From: JAENVT01 sp963720775
Lineage (GTDB): Bacteria > Actinomycetota > Acidimicrobiia > Acidimicrobiales > Ilumatobacteraceae
Length of the DNA stretch: 64,000 bases
Assembly (NCBI GenBank): GCA_963720775.1
Contig: CAVRGR010000007.1
Span: forward strand, 744,001-808,000
Direction of reading: 5' to 3'
Shown piece after piece: positions 21,508-31,188 of the stretch (positions are counted from its first letter, which is position 1; the number at the start of each line of letters is the position of its first letter). The notes beneath the pieces were generated by a model, which saw nothing but the letters and a program-made list of their open reading frames with translations, did no database searches and was not told the origin of the DNA. Both the position numbers and the translations under genes were made by a program.

Positions 21508-22659
21508 TCAGTCAGTCGACGCTGGCTCCAGGGGCGATTCGAGCAATCCGGCGATGACGTCGGCCGCCTCGCGATCGCTGGCTTCGAGGAAGTGGGCGTA
21601 CACGTTGAGCGTCGTCGCCGCGTTGGCATGGCCGAGGCGGCCGCTGACGGTGCGCACCGGCACGCCTGCCGCCAACAATTGCGTGGCGTGCAGATGCCTG
21701 AGGTCATGAAGTCGTACTCCCATCAGGCCAACCTTGTCGCAGAGTCGTCGGAAGCCGCCGGTGATCGTGTCCGGATGCAACGGATGGGAGCCGTCTACGT
21801 CGGAGGTGAACACGAAGCCGTCCTCGTCGAACGCCAGACGGCAGATCCGGGCGCGTTCCTCCATTCGCACACGTTGACGGGCCAGCGCGGCAAGCGTCTC
21901 GGAATCGATGGCGATGCGCCGCGCCGCGTGGGTCTTGGTGTCCTTGATGACGATTCCGCCGGCAACGGTGGCCACAGAACGGTGGATCGACACCGTGCCG
22001 GCGTCGGGGTCGATGTCCGACCATCGCAACCCGCACACCTCTCCGCGCCGAGCGCCTGTTGCCGCGAGGACACGCAACAGCGCACCGAACTCGGGGCTGT
22101 ATTCGTCGGCCGCCTTGAGTAACTCGCGTGTGTCGTGGATCGGCGGCGGCGAGATCTCGTGGCGCCGGATTCGTGGCGGTGACGCTGCCGCAGCCGGATT
22201 CGTCCGAATCCACCCCCAGCGCACCGCTTGGCCCAGCGACCCGCGGAGCACCGCATGAACGTGTCTGATGCTCGCCGCCGACAGGCCGCGATCACGCACG
22301 AGGCTCGCGTAGTACGCGTCGAGTCGTTGGGTAGTGACGCGGCGAAGGGTGAGCTTGCCGAGATCGGGCTCGAGCATGGTCGCTACCAGTCGTCGGTACT
22401 CGCGCACGGTCGTGGGCGACAACTGTCCACAGATGTGGTCGAGCCATCGTGTCAGCAACTGACTGAGCAGTGTCGTCGACGACGAGACCTTGCCGGCCGA
22501 CACGTCGGTGACGAGTGCGGCCAGCGCCCGCTGGGCCTCGCGCTTTGTGCTATGCACAGTCCGGCTGATCTGTTTTGCGGTGATAGCGCTCTCGTCGCGC
22601 GGCAGCTGCACGATCAACTCCCACACACCAGGCCGACGTTCCCGCATCGATCCCTTCAC
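21508..22659 (-). CDS. int: Tyrosine integrase adjacent to tRNA-Thr
   Basis: A complete 383-residue phage-type integrase. The N-terminal arm-binding region includes GVWELIVQLPRDES. The core-binding SAM-like domain follows (LSQLLTRWLDHICGQLSPTT). The catalytic domain has Arg-I in ATGARRGEVCGLRWSD, a Lys in VIKDTKTHAARR, the HDLRHLHATQLL box (H-x-x-R), LGHANAATT and the nucleophilic Tyr in LNVYAHFLE. It begins 102 bases from the 3' end of tRNA-Thr, so that tRNA was probably its attachment site. GTG 22659 or ATG 22647 may be the start. Confidence 0.93.
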   Translation of the reverse strand: MKGSMRERRPGVWELIVQLPRDESAITAKQISRTVHSTKREAQRALAALVTDVSAGKVSSSTTLLSQLLTRWLDHICGQLSPTTVREYRRLVATMLEPDLGKLTLRRVTTQRLDAYYASLVRDRGLSAASIRHVHAVLRGSLGQAVRWGWIRTNPAAAASPPRIRRHEISPPPIHDTRELLKAADEYSPEFGALLRVLAATGARRGEVCGLRWSDIDPDAGTVSIHRSVATVAGGIVIKDTKTHAARRIAIDSETLAALARQRVRMEERARICRLAFDEDGFVFTSDVDGSHPLHPDTITGGFRRLCDKVGLMGVRLHDLRHLHATQLLAAGVPVRTVSGRLGHANAATTLNVYAHFLEASDREAADVIAGLLESPLEPASTD

Positions 22660-22760
22660 GTCCAGAACGCTACATCAAAATCTTGGATGGATCTTGGATG
22701 GTCACTCTGATGAGGTTGCCTCTGAAATCGAAAAGCTGTATCTAGCTGGTTCTTCCTTGA

Positions 22761-22832
22761 GCCCAAGGTGGGAATCGAACCCACGACCTACGCATTACGA
22801 GTGCGTTGCTCTACCGACTGAGCTACCTGGGC
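22761..22832 (-). tRNA. tRNA-Thr (anticodon CGT)
   Basis: The minus strand folds as a tRNA: acceptor GCCCAGG/CCTTGGGC, D-arm GCTCAGTCGGTAGAGC, anticodon arm CGCACTCGTAATGCG with loop CTCGTAA, and T-arm GTGGGTTCGATTCCCAC. Anticodon CGT reads ACG. CCA is not encoded. Its 3' end faces the integrase gene, the usual arrangement for a tRNA used as an attachment site. Confidence 0.93.
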
Positions 22833-22961
22833 GCGGCGTGCATCGTAGCTGGAGGTAGCGGGCGATGGCATCCCAAATCGGGGCCCGGTGCTGCATCTTC
22901 GGGGCAAACTACGCCGCTGTGACTTACTCAACCTTGAAGAGATCTTGCCGATCATTTCGAC

Positions 22962-25811
22962 GTGAAGTGGTGGCGGGTGGTGGTGGTGGCGTGCATCGGC
23001 GTTGCCGCGTTCGAATACGGATGGCAGGTCCGCACCGCCTGGGCACCGGGTGATCGGTGGATGGTCATACCCCCGGTGATTGCAGCACTCGCGGCATTCA
23101 CCGGTTCCCGCTGGCGGCAACACGGCGACCGGATTGCGTGGGTGGCGATCGCCGGCTCGTTCACGATGACCGCCGCTTCGTACTCATTGCTCCTGTGGCA
23201 ATCCATCTTCGGTCTGCACGACGCGGCAGCGCTGGCCACCATCATGCGTGCTCCGGATCGAACGCTGTTGGCCTTTGGTCTGCTGGCCATGATCGCCGAT
23301 CGTTCCCCCATCAACGATCGCTATCTGGCGCTCGAGGCCGGGATCGTCGCGCTGGCCGTCGGGTTGGTGATGTGGGTCACCGTTGTCGAACCCGCGCTGA
23401 CACGGTCGCCGCTCGACTCATCTGGACGTCTGCTCTCACTCAGTCTCCCTGCGTCCGACCTGGTGCTCGTCGCTCTTGTGGCGCGCTTGGCCCTCGGCTA
23501 TCGCACTCGCCTCAGTCGCTCCTTCGTAGCGCTCCAATTGGCGCTTGTGGCTCGCCTGGTGGCGAACATGACGAGCTACTGGGGGGAGGTGGGTGATCGT
23601 CGTGTGCCCTCGATCACGACCAACGTCATCGTGATTGCTTCGCTCGCCCTGTTCTCCTGGGCCGCGCTCGATCGCCGACGAGCCGAGCCGCCTCTGGTTG
23701 CCCAAAGTGGCCTGCAACTTAGCCGAGTTCGACTGGTCTCGATCGTGTTGTCCGCGGTGGTTCCACAGGTCGTCCTGATCAGCCTCTTGATGGACCGCAC
23801 CGCCAGTCATTCATCGTTGCTCCTCGCCGCCGGCGTGGCCGTCGTCGTGTCGGTGCTCGCCCTGATGCGACTCTGGGGCTTGGCCGTCAGCGTGCGCACC
23901 CAGTCGGAACGTGGTGGCAACGACAGGCTGGCGTCGCTGGTCGAACGGTCGTCGGACGTAGTTGTATTGGTCGACGCCGACGGGCGGATCTCGTACACCA
24001 GTCCGGCGTTGAAGCACGTGCTGGGTTACGAGAGCGAGGACTGGATCGGTCGGCAGGTTGACACTCTCGATGTTCGGGCCAGCAGCGAGTTGCGCGTCGG
24101 GCTGTGGATGGACGTGAGACAACTCCGTGCGGAGTCGTCGTTCACGCTCGAGGTCTCTGCGCTTCACGCCGATGGCGATCGCCGCACGATGGAGTTGTCC
24201 GCGGTCAACTTGATGTCGAACGTTGCCGTCGCCGGAATCGTGCTCACACTGCGCGACGTCACAGCGGACCGCACGCTGGAGCACCAGTTGACCTACCGAG
24301 CCAACCACGATGCACTGACCGGCCTGGCGAACCGCACCAGCTTCATGAAGCAGGTCGGCGAGGAGCTGAAGCGCGGTCGTGTCCCGACGGTGATGTTCAT
24401 CGACCTCGACGACTTCACGGCGATCAACGAAGGCCTCGGCCATGCTGCCGGTGATGTCTTGTTGCGTTCGGTCGCCGATCGTCTCACGATTCGCTTCGAG
24501 CACATCTCCAGGCTCGTCGCTCGAATTGGCGCCGATGAGTTCGGGATCCTGCTGGTCGACTCGTCGACCGCCGAGGCAACGGTGATGGCACGGCAGATGA
24601 TCGCCGATCTCAAGCACTCGGTGAAGGTCACCGACTTCCAGTCGGTCTCGGTCAGCGGATGCATCGGGATTGCTGTCGCCGAATCGAAGAACAGCGTTGC
24701 CGATCTCATGCGCAACGCAGATCTCGCCGTGGACCGTGCCAAGCAGTTGGGCAAGGGACAGGTCGAGGGCTTCGACGCCGATCTCGGTCGTCAGACAGAA
24801 CGGCGCAACGAGTACAAGCGAGATCTGGCGGCCGCCCTCGGACGCGATCAGCTGCACCTCGTCTACCAGCCGATCGTCCGGCTATCCGATGGCCGAACGG
24901 TCGGTGCCGAAGGCTTGCTGCGTTGGGACCACCACATCTACGGCAACGTTCCTCCGAGCGACTTCATCGCGCTTGCCGAGCAGAGCGGGGTCATCATCCC
25001 GATCGGCGCGTGGGCGGTGGAAACGGCGTGCATGGCGGCCGTGGGTTGGGCCGACGATTCGATGTTCGTCACCGTCAACGTTTCAAGGGTGCAGCTCCGC
25101 GAGGTGGGTTTCGTCGACGGCACCCGGAGGGCACTTCGTCTGAGCGGGCTTCCGGCCGATCGGCTCGTGATCGACATCACCGAATCGACGCTGATCGACG
25201 ATCGCGACGACACGTTCGATCAACTCCAGCACCTGCGCGGCGACGGCGTTCGCACGGCGCTCGACGACTACGGAACTGGGCGAAGCTCGCTGGCCTCCGT
25301 GCAGCGGCTGCCGCTCGACATCATCAAGATCGACAGCGAGATCGTGCAGTCGATCGACGAGGCGCGCAGCAACGCACTGGCCAACACGATCATCAACATG
25401 GCGCGCAACCTCGGCCTGCGGACCATCGCCGAAGGCGTCGAGACCGAGGGACAAGCACTCGAGCTTGCCCGCCTCGGCTGCGAGTTCGCCCAGGGTTACC
25501 TGTTCTTCAAGCCGCTGTCGGCTGTGGCGATGAATGCGTTGGCGGAGTTCGAGCAACAGCCGGTGCACGTCGCTGCAGCCGCTGCTCGGTCGTACGCGGC
25601 GACCACCACGGCGCCGGCGTCGCTGACGGCTCCAGCTCGTGCAGACGTAGCCGATGCCGCGGCCGTCGATGCTGAGGTCGCTCCGCCATCAGGGGCCGGG
25701 GCGCCACTGCCGCCGCCCGCAGCGCCTGAGGCCGCGCCGCCTCTGGTGTCGCGCGATGAGATCAGCCATCTGCTGCGGCCGTTGCTGTCGAGCTCGAATC
25801 GGCGCGGCTAG
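22962..25811 (+). CDS. Membrane-bound PAS-GGDEF-EAL protein
   Basis: A 949-residue protein from GTG 22962. Eight or so hydrophobic helices fill residues 1-310 (a MASE-like sensor), followed by a PAS domain (LVERSSDVVVLVDADGRISY). The GGDEF domain (HDALTGLANRTSFMKQVGEE) has the altered active site GADEF at residues 523-527 and no RxxD inhibition site. The EAL domain (LVYQPIVRLSDGR, EGLLRWDHH at about 650, NVSRVQL, LDDYGTGRSS, DIIKID, EGVE) keeps most catalytic residues, although the EAL triad reads EGL. It probably degrades cyclic di-GMP, while cyclase activity is doubtful. An Ala/Pro-rich tail of about 90 residues follows. Confidence 0.88.
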   Translation: MKWWRVVVVACIGVAAFEYGWQVRTAWAPGDRWMVIPPVIAALAAFTGSRWRQHGDRIAWVAIAGSFTMTAASYSLLLWQSIFGLHDAAALATIMRAPDRTLLAFGLLAMIADRSPINDRYLALEAGIVALAVGLVMWVTVVEPALTRSPLDSSGRLLSLSLPASDLVLVALVARLALGYRTRLSRSFVALQLALVARLVANMTSYWGEVGDRRVPSITTNVIVIASLALFSWAALDRRRAEPPLVAQSGLQLSRVRLVSIVLSAVVPQVVLISLLMDRTASHSSLLLAAGVAVVVSVLALMRLWGLAVSVRTQSERGGNDRLASLVERSSDVVVLVDADGRISYTSPALKHVLGYESEDWIGRQVDTLDVRASSELRVGLWMDVRQLRAESSFTLEVSALHADGDRRTMELSAVNLMSNVAVAGIVLTLRDVTADRTLEHQLTYRANHDALTGLANRTSFMKQVGEELKRGRVPTVMFIDLDDFTAINEGLGHAAGDVLLRSVADRLTIRFEHISRLVARIGADEFGILLVDSSTAEATVMARQMIADLKHSVKVTDFQSVSVSGCIGIAVAESKNSVADLMRNADLAVDRAKQLGKGQVEGFDADLGRQTERRNEYKRDLAAALGRDQLHLVYQPIVRLSDGRTVGAEGLLRWDHHIYGNVPPSDFIALAEQSGVIIPIGAWAVETACMAAVGWADDSMFVTVNVSRVQLREVGFVDGTRRALRLSGLPADRLVIDITESTLIDDRDDTFDQLQHLRGDGVRTALDDYGTGRSSLASVQRLPLDIIKIDSEIVQSIDEARSNALANTIINMARNLGLRTIAEGVETEGQALELARLGCEFAQGYLFFKPLSAVAMNALAEFEQQPVHVAAAAARSYAATTTAPASLTAPARADVADAAAVDAEVAPPSGAGAPLPPPAAPEAAPPLVSRDEISHLLRPLLSSSNRRG

Positions 25812-26866
25812 ATCGAAGGCAGATCAAGGAGCAGGGCCTGCAGGAGCAGCGTCTCGTTCGGGTTGCGCTCCATGGCCTCGAGCGCGGCGTGGATTCGCGC
25901 GACAGCGTTGACGGCCGACTCGGGTCGAGGAAGCCGGCCACTGACCAGTGCATCGCGGTAGGCGGCGGCGAGCACGCCGAGCCCGCTGCGCAGCTCGTCG
26001 GCACGATGGCGGCGTAGCTCGCGCTTGTGGTGATCCTCCAACTGCTTCCGACCACTGCCGCGTTCGCCAGTGGCGGCAACTCTCGACTCCAGAGTCGCCA
26101 GCTCGTCGGTTTGGCGAGCCGCGAGCGGAGCGGCGGCGCCATCGATGAGGGCCAATAGCTCGGTGCACAGCTTCACGACAGTCGTGCCGGTGCCGTCGAG
26201 GCGCGTGGCCAGCGCAGCGAACGCATCGCGGCGGGCCATCAAGCCGGGGTCGGTGGCGAGCACGCGGGCTCTCGTCAGATCGCCCGCGGCGGCTTGCGCG
26301 GCCACCTCGGCGGTCTGCGGGTCGATGCCCGACTCGATGAGTCGGGCCGCCACCACGTCGTTGGGAAGAGCGGAGAACAGGACGCGCACGCATCGCGAAG
26401 CGATGGTGACGAGCTCGGGCGTCACCTGGGAGGCGAGGACGATGAAGATCGTGCTCGCCGGTGGCTCCTCGAGCGTTTTCAAGAGGCGTGCCGCCGCCGG
26501 TGCGTCGAGGAGATGGAAATCGTGCAGGATCATCACCTTCCGGGTGCCCTCGACGGGGGCCAGTGAGGCATTGCGGATGATGTCGGCGACCTGCTCGGCG
26601 GAGATCCGGGCTCCCAGGCGTTCGACCTCGCGCACGTCGGGATGTGCGCCGGCCAGCGCCAGCCGGGCGTCTCGTTGAGACGGGTCGTCGATGCCGGCCA
26701 TGAGCAGCGCGGCGAAGGCGCGGCTCGCCTCGGCCTTGGTGGAACCTGACGGCCCGACGAACAGGTAGGCGTGCACGGGGTCGGTGGCTGCTTGGGTGAG
26801 CCGTCGCACGGCCGCCGCCTGGCCGACGACTGCCGACCACACCGATTGGGTCGCCAACGCGGTCAC
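25808..26866 (-). CDS. holB: DNA polymerase III subunit delta prime
   Basis: A 352-residue clamp-loader subunit. VWSAVVGQAAAVRRLTQAAT opens the AAA+ domain. The P-loop is degenerate (GPSGSTKAEASRA) as expected for delta prime, which does not need ATP. RKVMILHDFHLLDAPAAARLLKTLEEPP is the conserved Walker-B/sensor region, given in outline. The zinc-binding Cys group is absent, as in many actinobacteria. GTG 26866 overlaps the tmk stop as GTGA. Its stop overlaps the convergent EAL gene by four bases. Confidence 0.9.
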   Translation of the reverse strand: MTALATQSVWSAVVGQAAAVRRLTQAATDPVHAYLFVGPSGSTKAEASRAFAALLMAGIDDPSQRDARLALAGAHPDVREVERLGARISAEQVADIIRNASLAPVEGTRKVMILHDFHLLDAPAAARLLKTLEEPPASTIFIVLASQVTPELVTIASRCVRVLFSALPNDVVAARLIESGIDPQTAEVAAQAAAGDLTRARVLATDPGLMARRDAFAALATRLDGTGTTVVKLCTELLALIDGAAAPLAARQTDELATLESRVAATGERGSGRKQLEDHHKRELRRHRADELRSGLGVLAAAYRDALVSGRLPRPESAVNAVARIHAALEAMERNPNETLLLQALLLDLPSI

Positions 26867-27471
26867 AGCGCCAGCCGTTCGACCACGGCTCGACGAATGT
26901 TGCTGCCGACCTCTTCCATGCCCGCGTCACCGTCGATCACCGCCCAGTGCAACGGATCTGCTGCAGCCATCGTGCGAAAACCGTCGCGGACCCGCGTGTG
27001 GAACCCGTCATCCTCGCGTTCGAAACGATCGAGTTGGCGCCCACGCATGCGGCGCTCCAGCAGCTCTGGTGGCGTGTCGATGAGCACGACGAGGTCGGGC
27101 CACCACGAGTTCATCGCCCACTCGTTGATCTGTCGGAGCTGATCGATCGGCAGGTGGCGGCCGTAGCCCTGGTACGCGAGGGTGGAGTAGACACTTCGAT
27201 CGCTGACGACGTGCCGCCCGGCACTCAGCGCGGGCGCGACGATCTCGTCGATGTGCTGGGCGCGATCCGCGGCGATCAACAGGGCCTCGGCACGATGCGA
27301 CAGATGGGTGAGCGACGTGTCGTGGAGGATTGCCCGGATGCGCGCGCCGATGTCGGTGCCGCCTGTTTCGCGGGTGAGCACAGCGCCGATGTGAGCGGCC
27401 AATCGAGCCGCGTGTGTGCTCTTGCCGGTGCCTTCGGCGCCTTCGAGTGCGATGTAACAACCCCTTGGCAT
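26863..27471 (-). CDS. tmk: Thymidylate kinase
   Basis: A 202-residue kinase that makes dTDP from dTMP. P-loop GAEGTGKSTHAARLA (residues 10-24), TRETGGTDIG (the dTMP-binding loop, with the usual E-P-G changed to E-T-G), VVSDRSVYSTLAYQGYGR (the D-R-S/Y motif) and a LID with RMRGRQLDRFE. It is translationally coupled to holB, the normal actinobacterial order. The EPG-to-ETG change is unusual but the rest is typical. Confidence 0.93.
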   Translation of the reverse strand: MPRGCYIALEGAEGTGKSTHAARLAAHIGAVLTRETGGTDIGARIRAILHDTSLTHLSHRAEALLIAADRAQHIDEIVAPALSAGRHVVSDRSVYSTLAYQGYGRHLPIDQLRQINEWAMNSWWPDLVVLIDTPPELLERRMRGRQLDRFEREDDGFHTRVRDGFRTMAAADPLHWAVIDGDAGMEEVGSNIRRAVVERLAL

Positions 27472-27564
27472 ACTCGGCGCACCATATCCATCCGGATGAG
27501 CTAGGCTGCGTTTGAGAATCTAATCCTGAATATTGAGACAAACTCCGAGTCGAACGGGCATGGC

Positions 27565-28440
27565 ATGTGGATGGCGGTGACGGTCGCAGCAGCGATCTTT
27601 CAAACCTGGCGAACGGCGATGCAGCAACGGCTGCGCTCGCTGCTCTCGGTCAGCGGCGCCGGGTTCGTTCGGTACCTGTGGGGCGCGCCGATAGCCTTAG
27701 CCGCTGTCGTCGGCATGGTGGTTGCCGGGCAGCGGCTGCCCACGCCCTCACCTCGCTTCTGGCCGTTGATCGCCGGTGGCGGCTTGGCTCAGATCGTGGC
27801 CACGATCTTCCTGATCAGCGCCTTCGATGCCCGCAGCTTCGCGGTCGGCACGGTCTATTCGAAGACCGAGGTCGTGCAGGTGGCGATCTTCTCGGCCGTG
27901 CTGCTCGACGAAGTGCTGCGCCCACTCGGTTGGGCGGCGACCATCGTCTGCCTCGGTGGCGTCGTGGTACTGGCAGGCGGGCGAGCCGTGCTGCGTCACC
28001 CCGATCGCGCCGCGGTCCTCGGCCTGTTCGCCGGGACCGGCTTCGGCCTGGCGGCCGTCGCCATCCGCGCTGCCACGCAGGCGTTGGGTGATGCCCCGTC
28101 GCTGGTGCGCGCCATCGTGGCGCTGGCGGTGATGAACACGATCCAGACAATCGTGCACGGCGGCTATCTGGCCGTGCGTCAGCGGCCGCAGATCGGGTTG
28201 GCCTTCCGTCACTGGCGGTCGAGCTCGGTGGTCGGCGTGCTCAGCGTCTGCGGCTCGGCCTGCTGGGCGTGGGCGTTTGCATTGCAGAACGCTGCCAAGG
28301 TGCGCACCTTCGGTCAGATCGAGTTGGTGTTCACGTTTGCTGTTGCCCACTTCTGGCTCCGCGAGCACCACACTCGCCGCGAGTACGCGGGCACGGCGCT
28401 GGTGCTCGCCGGCGTCGTCGGCGTGATGGTGGCCGGCTGA
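27565..28440 (+). CDS. EamA/DMT family transporter
   Basis: A 291-residue protein with ten hydrophobic helices in two repeats of five, the drug/metabolite transporter fold. The first repeat contains GAPIALAAVVGMVVAG and TVYSKTEVVQVAIFSAVLLDE, with the P/E-containing helix near the end. The second repeat contains FGLAAVAIRAATQALGDAPS and VRTFGQIELVFTFAVAHFWL, and YAGTALVLAGVVGVMVAG closes it. The substrate is unknown. It lies on the opposite strand between tmk and topA, interrupting a block that is otherwise minus strand. Confidence 0.88.
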   Translation: MWMAVTVAAAIFQTWRTAMQQRLRSLLSVSGAGFVRYLWGAPIALAAVVGMVVAGQRLPTPSPRFWPLIAGGGLAQIVATIFLISAFDARSFAVGTVYSKTEVVQVAIFSAVLLDEVLRPLGWAATIVCLGGVVVLAGGRAVLRHPDRAAVLGLFAGTGFGLAAVAIRAATQALGDAPSLVRAIVALAVMNTIQTIVHGGYLAVRQRPQIGLAFRHWRSSSVVGVLSVCGSACWAWAFALQNAAKVRTFGQIELVFTFAVAHFWLREHHTRREYAGTALVLAGVVGVMVAG

Positions 28441-28461
28441 CTCCACGCTGACGGCGATGCG

Positions 28462-31128
28462 TCAGGTGGCCTTCTTTGCTGCGGCCTTCTTCTTCGGCGC
28501 GGCCTTTCGTGGTTCAGCCTTCTTCGTCGCCGCCTTCTTCGTGGCCCTCGCCTTGCGCGCCGGGGCACCGCCTTTTTCGATGATCGCCTCACGGCGTACC
28601 GCGAGCAATTCGAACGCCCGCTCGGGAAGCATCGCATCCAACCGGTCGCCCTTCGACAGCGAGGCGTTCGTCTCGCCGTCGGTGACGTACACGCCGAACT
28701 TGCCATCTTTGGCGACGACGGGCTTCCCGCTCGCTGGATCGTTTCCGAACTCGCGCAACGGGCCGTTGGCGGCCATGTTGGTCGCGCCACCACGGCGGAA
28801 GACCTTGGGCTGCGAGAAGATCTCCAGAGCCTGGTCGAGCGTGATGGTGAGCAGTTGGTCTTCGTTGGCGATGTTGCGGAAGTCCTTCCCCTTGTGCACG
28901 TAAGGCCCGTAGCGACCGTTGTTGGCGATGATCGCCTCGCCATCGGCTGGATCGACACCGAGCGTGCGCGGAAGCTGCAGCAGTTCTTCGGCCTCGTCGA
29001 CGGTCAACCGCTCGAGCACCATCGTCTTGAAGAGGCTGGCCATCTTGGGCTTCTCGAGGCCCGGCGGAAGGTTGTCGAGTGAGCCCCACTGCACGTACGG
29101 GCCGTAGCGCCCGTTCTTGGCGAAGACGGGGTAGCCGTCGAGCTCGCCGATCGGTTCGTCGCTCTTCGGTGCCGCCAGCAGCTTCAACGCCACCTCGACG
29201 GTCAGTTCGTCGGGAGTGAGGTCGTCGGGCACGCCGGCAGTGTCGTCGCCACGCTTGACGTAAGGCCCGTACTTGCCTGGCTTGACGACTATGGCCCGGC
29301 CGTCGGCGTCGTTGCCGATCGGAAAGGTGTTGATCTCGGCCGCGTCGATCTCATCGAGGTTCTCCTCGACCAATCGCTTCAGACCTGGCAAGTGCTCGTC
29401 GTCGTCGTCACCGAAGTAGAAGTGCTGCAGCCAGTCCTGCTTCTGACGTTCGTTGCGGGCGATCGAGTCGAGGTCTTCTTCGATGCGCGCCGTGAACGCG
29501 TAGTCGACGAGCTCGCCGAAGTGCTTCTCCATCAACCCGACGACGGCGAAGGCGGTCCACGTCGGAACGAGGGCCTGGCCCTTCTTCCACACGTAGCCAC
29601 GATCCTGCACGGTCTGGATGATCGAGGCCCACGTCGACGGTCGTCCGATGCCCAGTTCCTCGAGCCGTTTCACGAGCGAGGCCTCGGTGTAACGGGCAGG
29701 GGGTGATGTGATGTGACCGTTGGGGGTCAGCGACTGGACCTGCACCGCGGCTCCGACGACGAGCGGCGGCAACAGCGTCTCGCTGTCGTCGCTGCCGCGC
29801 TCGCTGTCGTCGACCGACTCGACGTACACCTGGCGGTATCCCGGAAACGTGATCGTCGTGCCACTCGCCGAGAAGACCGCGTCGGTGATCGCGTTGTCGC
29901 GAGTGGGGTCAGGCGCCGTGGCGCCCAGCCGGACGGTGATCGTGGTGCCGATCGCGTCGGCCATCTGCGACGCCAACGTGCGCTGCCAGATCATGCGGTA
30001 CATCGCCAGCTCCTGGCCGCTGAGCTCGGCAGACAGCGAGTCGGGGCTGCGCAATGGTGTGGACGGTCGGATGGCCTCGTGGGCTTCCTGGGCGTTCTTC
30101 GTCTTCGAGGAGAACTTCCGCGGCGCGGGGGACAGGAACTTGTCGCCGTAGCCGCGCTTCACCTCGCTACGTACCGCCGACAGCGCCTCGTCGCTGAGGG
30201 TGACGTTGTCGGTGCGCATGTACGTGATGTAGCCGCGTTCGTACAGACCTTGGGCGACGCGCATGACTTGCGAGGCGCTCAGGCGTAGCTTGCGGCCGCC
30301 CTCTTGCTGCAGGGTCGAGGTCATGAATGGAGCCTTCGGGGCACTGCGATACGGACGCTCCTCCACCGAGCGAACCGTGAAGGTTGAAGTCTGCAGGTTG
30401 TCGGCCAAACCGCGGGCTCGGGCCTCGTCGACCACGACGACGTCTTGCTTGGCGCGACCGTCACTGGAGAAGTCCTTCCCGGTGGCCACCTTGGCGTCGT
30501 CGAGGGCCACGAGGTTTGCGGTGAACGCCGGCGACGTCGCCGTGAGCAACTCGATGTCCCAGTAACCGGCCGGCACGAAGGCGATCCGTTCGCGTTCGCG
30601 CTCGACGATGAGGCGAACCGAAGGGCTTTGCACTCGACCCGCCGACAGGCCGCGGTTGACGCGCCGCCACAGCACCGGCGACACCTCGTACCCGTAGAGA
30701 CGGTCGAGCAAGCGGCGAGTCTCTGCCGCGTCGACCAGGCCGTAGTCGATGCCACGCGGGTTGTTCACGGCGTGATCGATCGCGGTCTTGGTGATCTCGT
30801 GGAACACCATTCGCTTCACCGGGATCTTCGGCTTCAGGTACTCGATCAGGTGCCAGCTGATGGCCTCACCCTCGCGGTCTTCGTCGGTGGCGAGGTACAG
30901 CTCGCTGGCGTCTTTCATGAGCACACGCAGCTCTTTGATGACCCGTGCCCCCTGTACGGTGAGCTCGTAGGTGGGCTTGAAACCGTTGTCGACATCGATC
31001 GACAAACCCTTGCTGGGCAGGTCGGAAACGTGGCCCACCGAGGCGCGCACGTCGAACGCATTCCCGAGGAACTTGGAGATGGTCTTGGCCTTCGCGGGCG
31101 ATTCGACGATGACAAGTGGTTTGGCCAT
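28462..31128 (-). CDS. topA: DNA topoisomerase I
   Basis: An 888-residue type IA topoisomerase that relaxes negative supercoils. The TOPRIM domain opens with LVIVESPAKAKTISKFLG and includes LATDEDREGEAISWHL (D-x-D-x-E). The catalytic Tyr is Y303 in GYITYMRTDNVTLS. GLSAGRVQSPSVRLIVERE is the conserved cap region. The C-terminal third has repeated G-x-Y-G-P-Y-V units (GRYGPYVQWG, GKYGPYVKRG) without zinc Cys, as in actinobacteria, and ends in a Lys/Ala-rich tail that helps processivity. Confidence 0.97.
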   Translation of the reverse strand: MAKPLVIVESPAKAKTISKFLGNAFDVRASVGHVSDLPSKGLSIDVDNGFKPTYELTVQGARVIKELRVLMKDASELYLATDEDREGEAISWHLIEYLKPKIPVKRMVFHEITKTAIDHAVNNPRGIDYGLVDAAETRRLLDRLYGYEVSPVLWRRVNRGLSAGRVQSPSVRLIVERERERIAFVPAGYWDIELLTATSPAFTANLVALDDAKVATGKDFSSDGRAKQDVVVVDEARARGLADNLQTSTFTVRSVEERPYRSAPKAPFMTSTLQQEGGRKLRLSASQVMRVAQGLYERGYITYMRTDNVTLSDEALSAVRSEVKRGYGDKFLSPAPRKFSSKTKNAQEAHEAIRPSTPLRSPDSLSAELSGQELAMYRMIWQRTLASQMADAIGTTITVRLGATAPDPTRDNAITDAVFSASGTTITFPGYRQVYVESVDDSERGSDDSETLLPPLVVGAAVQVQSLTPNGHITSPPARYTEASLVKRLEELGIGRPSTWASIIQTVQDRGYVWKKGQALVPTWTAFAVVGLMEKHFGELVDYAFTARIEEDLDSIARNERQKQDWLQHFYFGDDDDEHLPGLKRLVEENLDEIDAAEINTFPIGNDADGRAIVVKPGKYGPYVKRGDDTAGVPDDLTPDELTVEVALKLLAAPKSDEPIGELDGYPVFAKNGRYGPYVQWGSLDNLPPGLEKPKMASLFKTMVLERLTVDEAEELLQLPRTLGVDPADGEAIIANNGRYGPYVHKGKDFRNIANEDQLLTITLDQALEIFSQPKVFRRGGATNMAANGPLREFGNDPASGKPVVAKDGKFGVYVTDGETNASLSKGDRLDAMLPERAFELLAVRREAIIEKGGAPARKARATKKAATKKAEPRKAAPKKKAAAKKAT

Positions 31129-31188
31129 GGCGTTCGTATCGCTACGTGATTGCGGGGGTGCTTGTCAAGGCGCGCCCCGCCAGGTGCG

